Shown here one piece after another: positions 63,843-64,000 of a DNA stretch of 64,000 nucleotides (positions are counted from its first letter, which is position 1; the number at the start of each line of letters is the position of its first letter). A model generated the notes under the pieces. That model made no database searches and had not been told where the DNA came from. It saw only the letters and a list, made by a program, of their open reading frames with translations. This DNA is from Gammaproteobacteria bacterium (GTDB lineage: Bacteria; Pseudomonadota; Gammaproteobacteria; Burkholderiales; Gallionellaceae). The DNA is taken from contig JAHJQE010000011.1 of the NCBI GenBank assembly GCA_018819205.1, positions 1-64,000 on the forward strand, given 5' to 3'. The position numbers and the translations under genes were made by a program.

Positions 63843-64000
63843 GTGAATATTATTCTAGTTTCGAACAGTTCTGCAAAAGCACGCAGTCTGACACTGACCG
63901 GTACGCATATGGTGCTGGCTGGCTTGGTGGCGCTGGGCCTGTTTATCGCTGCAGTGTTGATGGCGCAATATGCCATCGTACGATTCCAGTCAGGCAGCAT
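63843..64000 (+). CDS. Probable M23 peptidase family membrane protein, 5' part only
   Basis: GTG start, MNIILVSNSSAKARSLTLTGTHMVLAGLVALGLFIAAVLM; runs off window edge. Confidence 0.6.
   Translation, partial: MNIILVSNSSAKARSLTLTGTHMVLAGLVALGLFIAAVLMAQYAIVRFQSGS

Noticed and set aside
1-64000. CRISPR array, prophage, integron or transposase
   Set aside because: No regularly spaced direct repeats, Cas, integrase or transposase ORFs recognised in the track or sequence.

Overview
The window is 64 kb of a betaproteobacterial chromosome. Synteny and protein style suggest a Gallionellaceae/Nitrosomonadales-like organism, but that is inference. Most of it is conserved housekeeping DNA: proA-lpdA, trpC, a porin, coq7, a glycerophosphodiester/glycerol-3-P operon, rplM-rpsI, argC, bactofilin-erpA-anmK-M23, tyrS, rpsU-yqeY-dnaG-rpoD-tRNA, rpe-gph-trpE-trpG-trpD, apaG-mltA, and a complete dcw cluster from mraZ to ftsZ followed by lpxC. 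Accessory parts are a LysR/pirin/YceI/OYE/glutaredoxin cluster, a PhnDCEE-type ABC transporter, a MASE3-GAF-HD-GYP gene next to relA, and one AT-rich orphan gene. Best candidates for follow-up: (1) the AT-rich orphan ORF at 33134-34303, which carries a HEPN-like R-x4-H motif; (2) relA, which ends right after its zinc-finger region with no ACT/RRM domain, exactly where that AT-rich gene begins; (3) a folded gph-trpE intercistronic region in which a 15-bp inverted repeat would sequester the trpE Shine-Dalgarno and start codon; (4) two three-hairpin REP composites with covarying stems, one of them inside the phn-type operon; (5) a structured phnD leader. No CRISPR array, rRNA operon, integrase or transposase was seen. 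No computation or database search was run.
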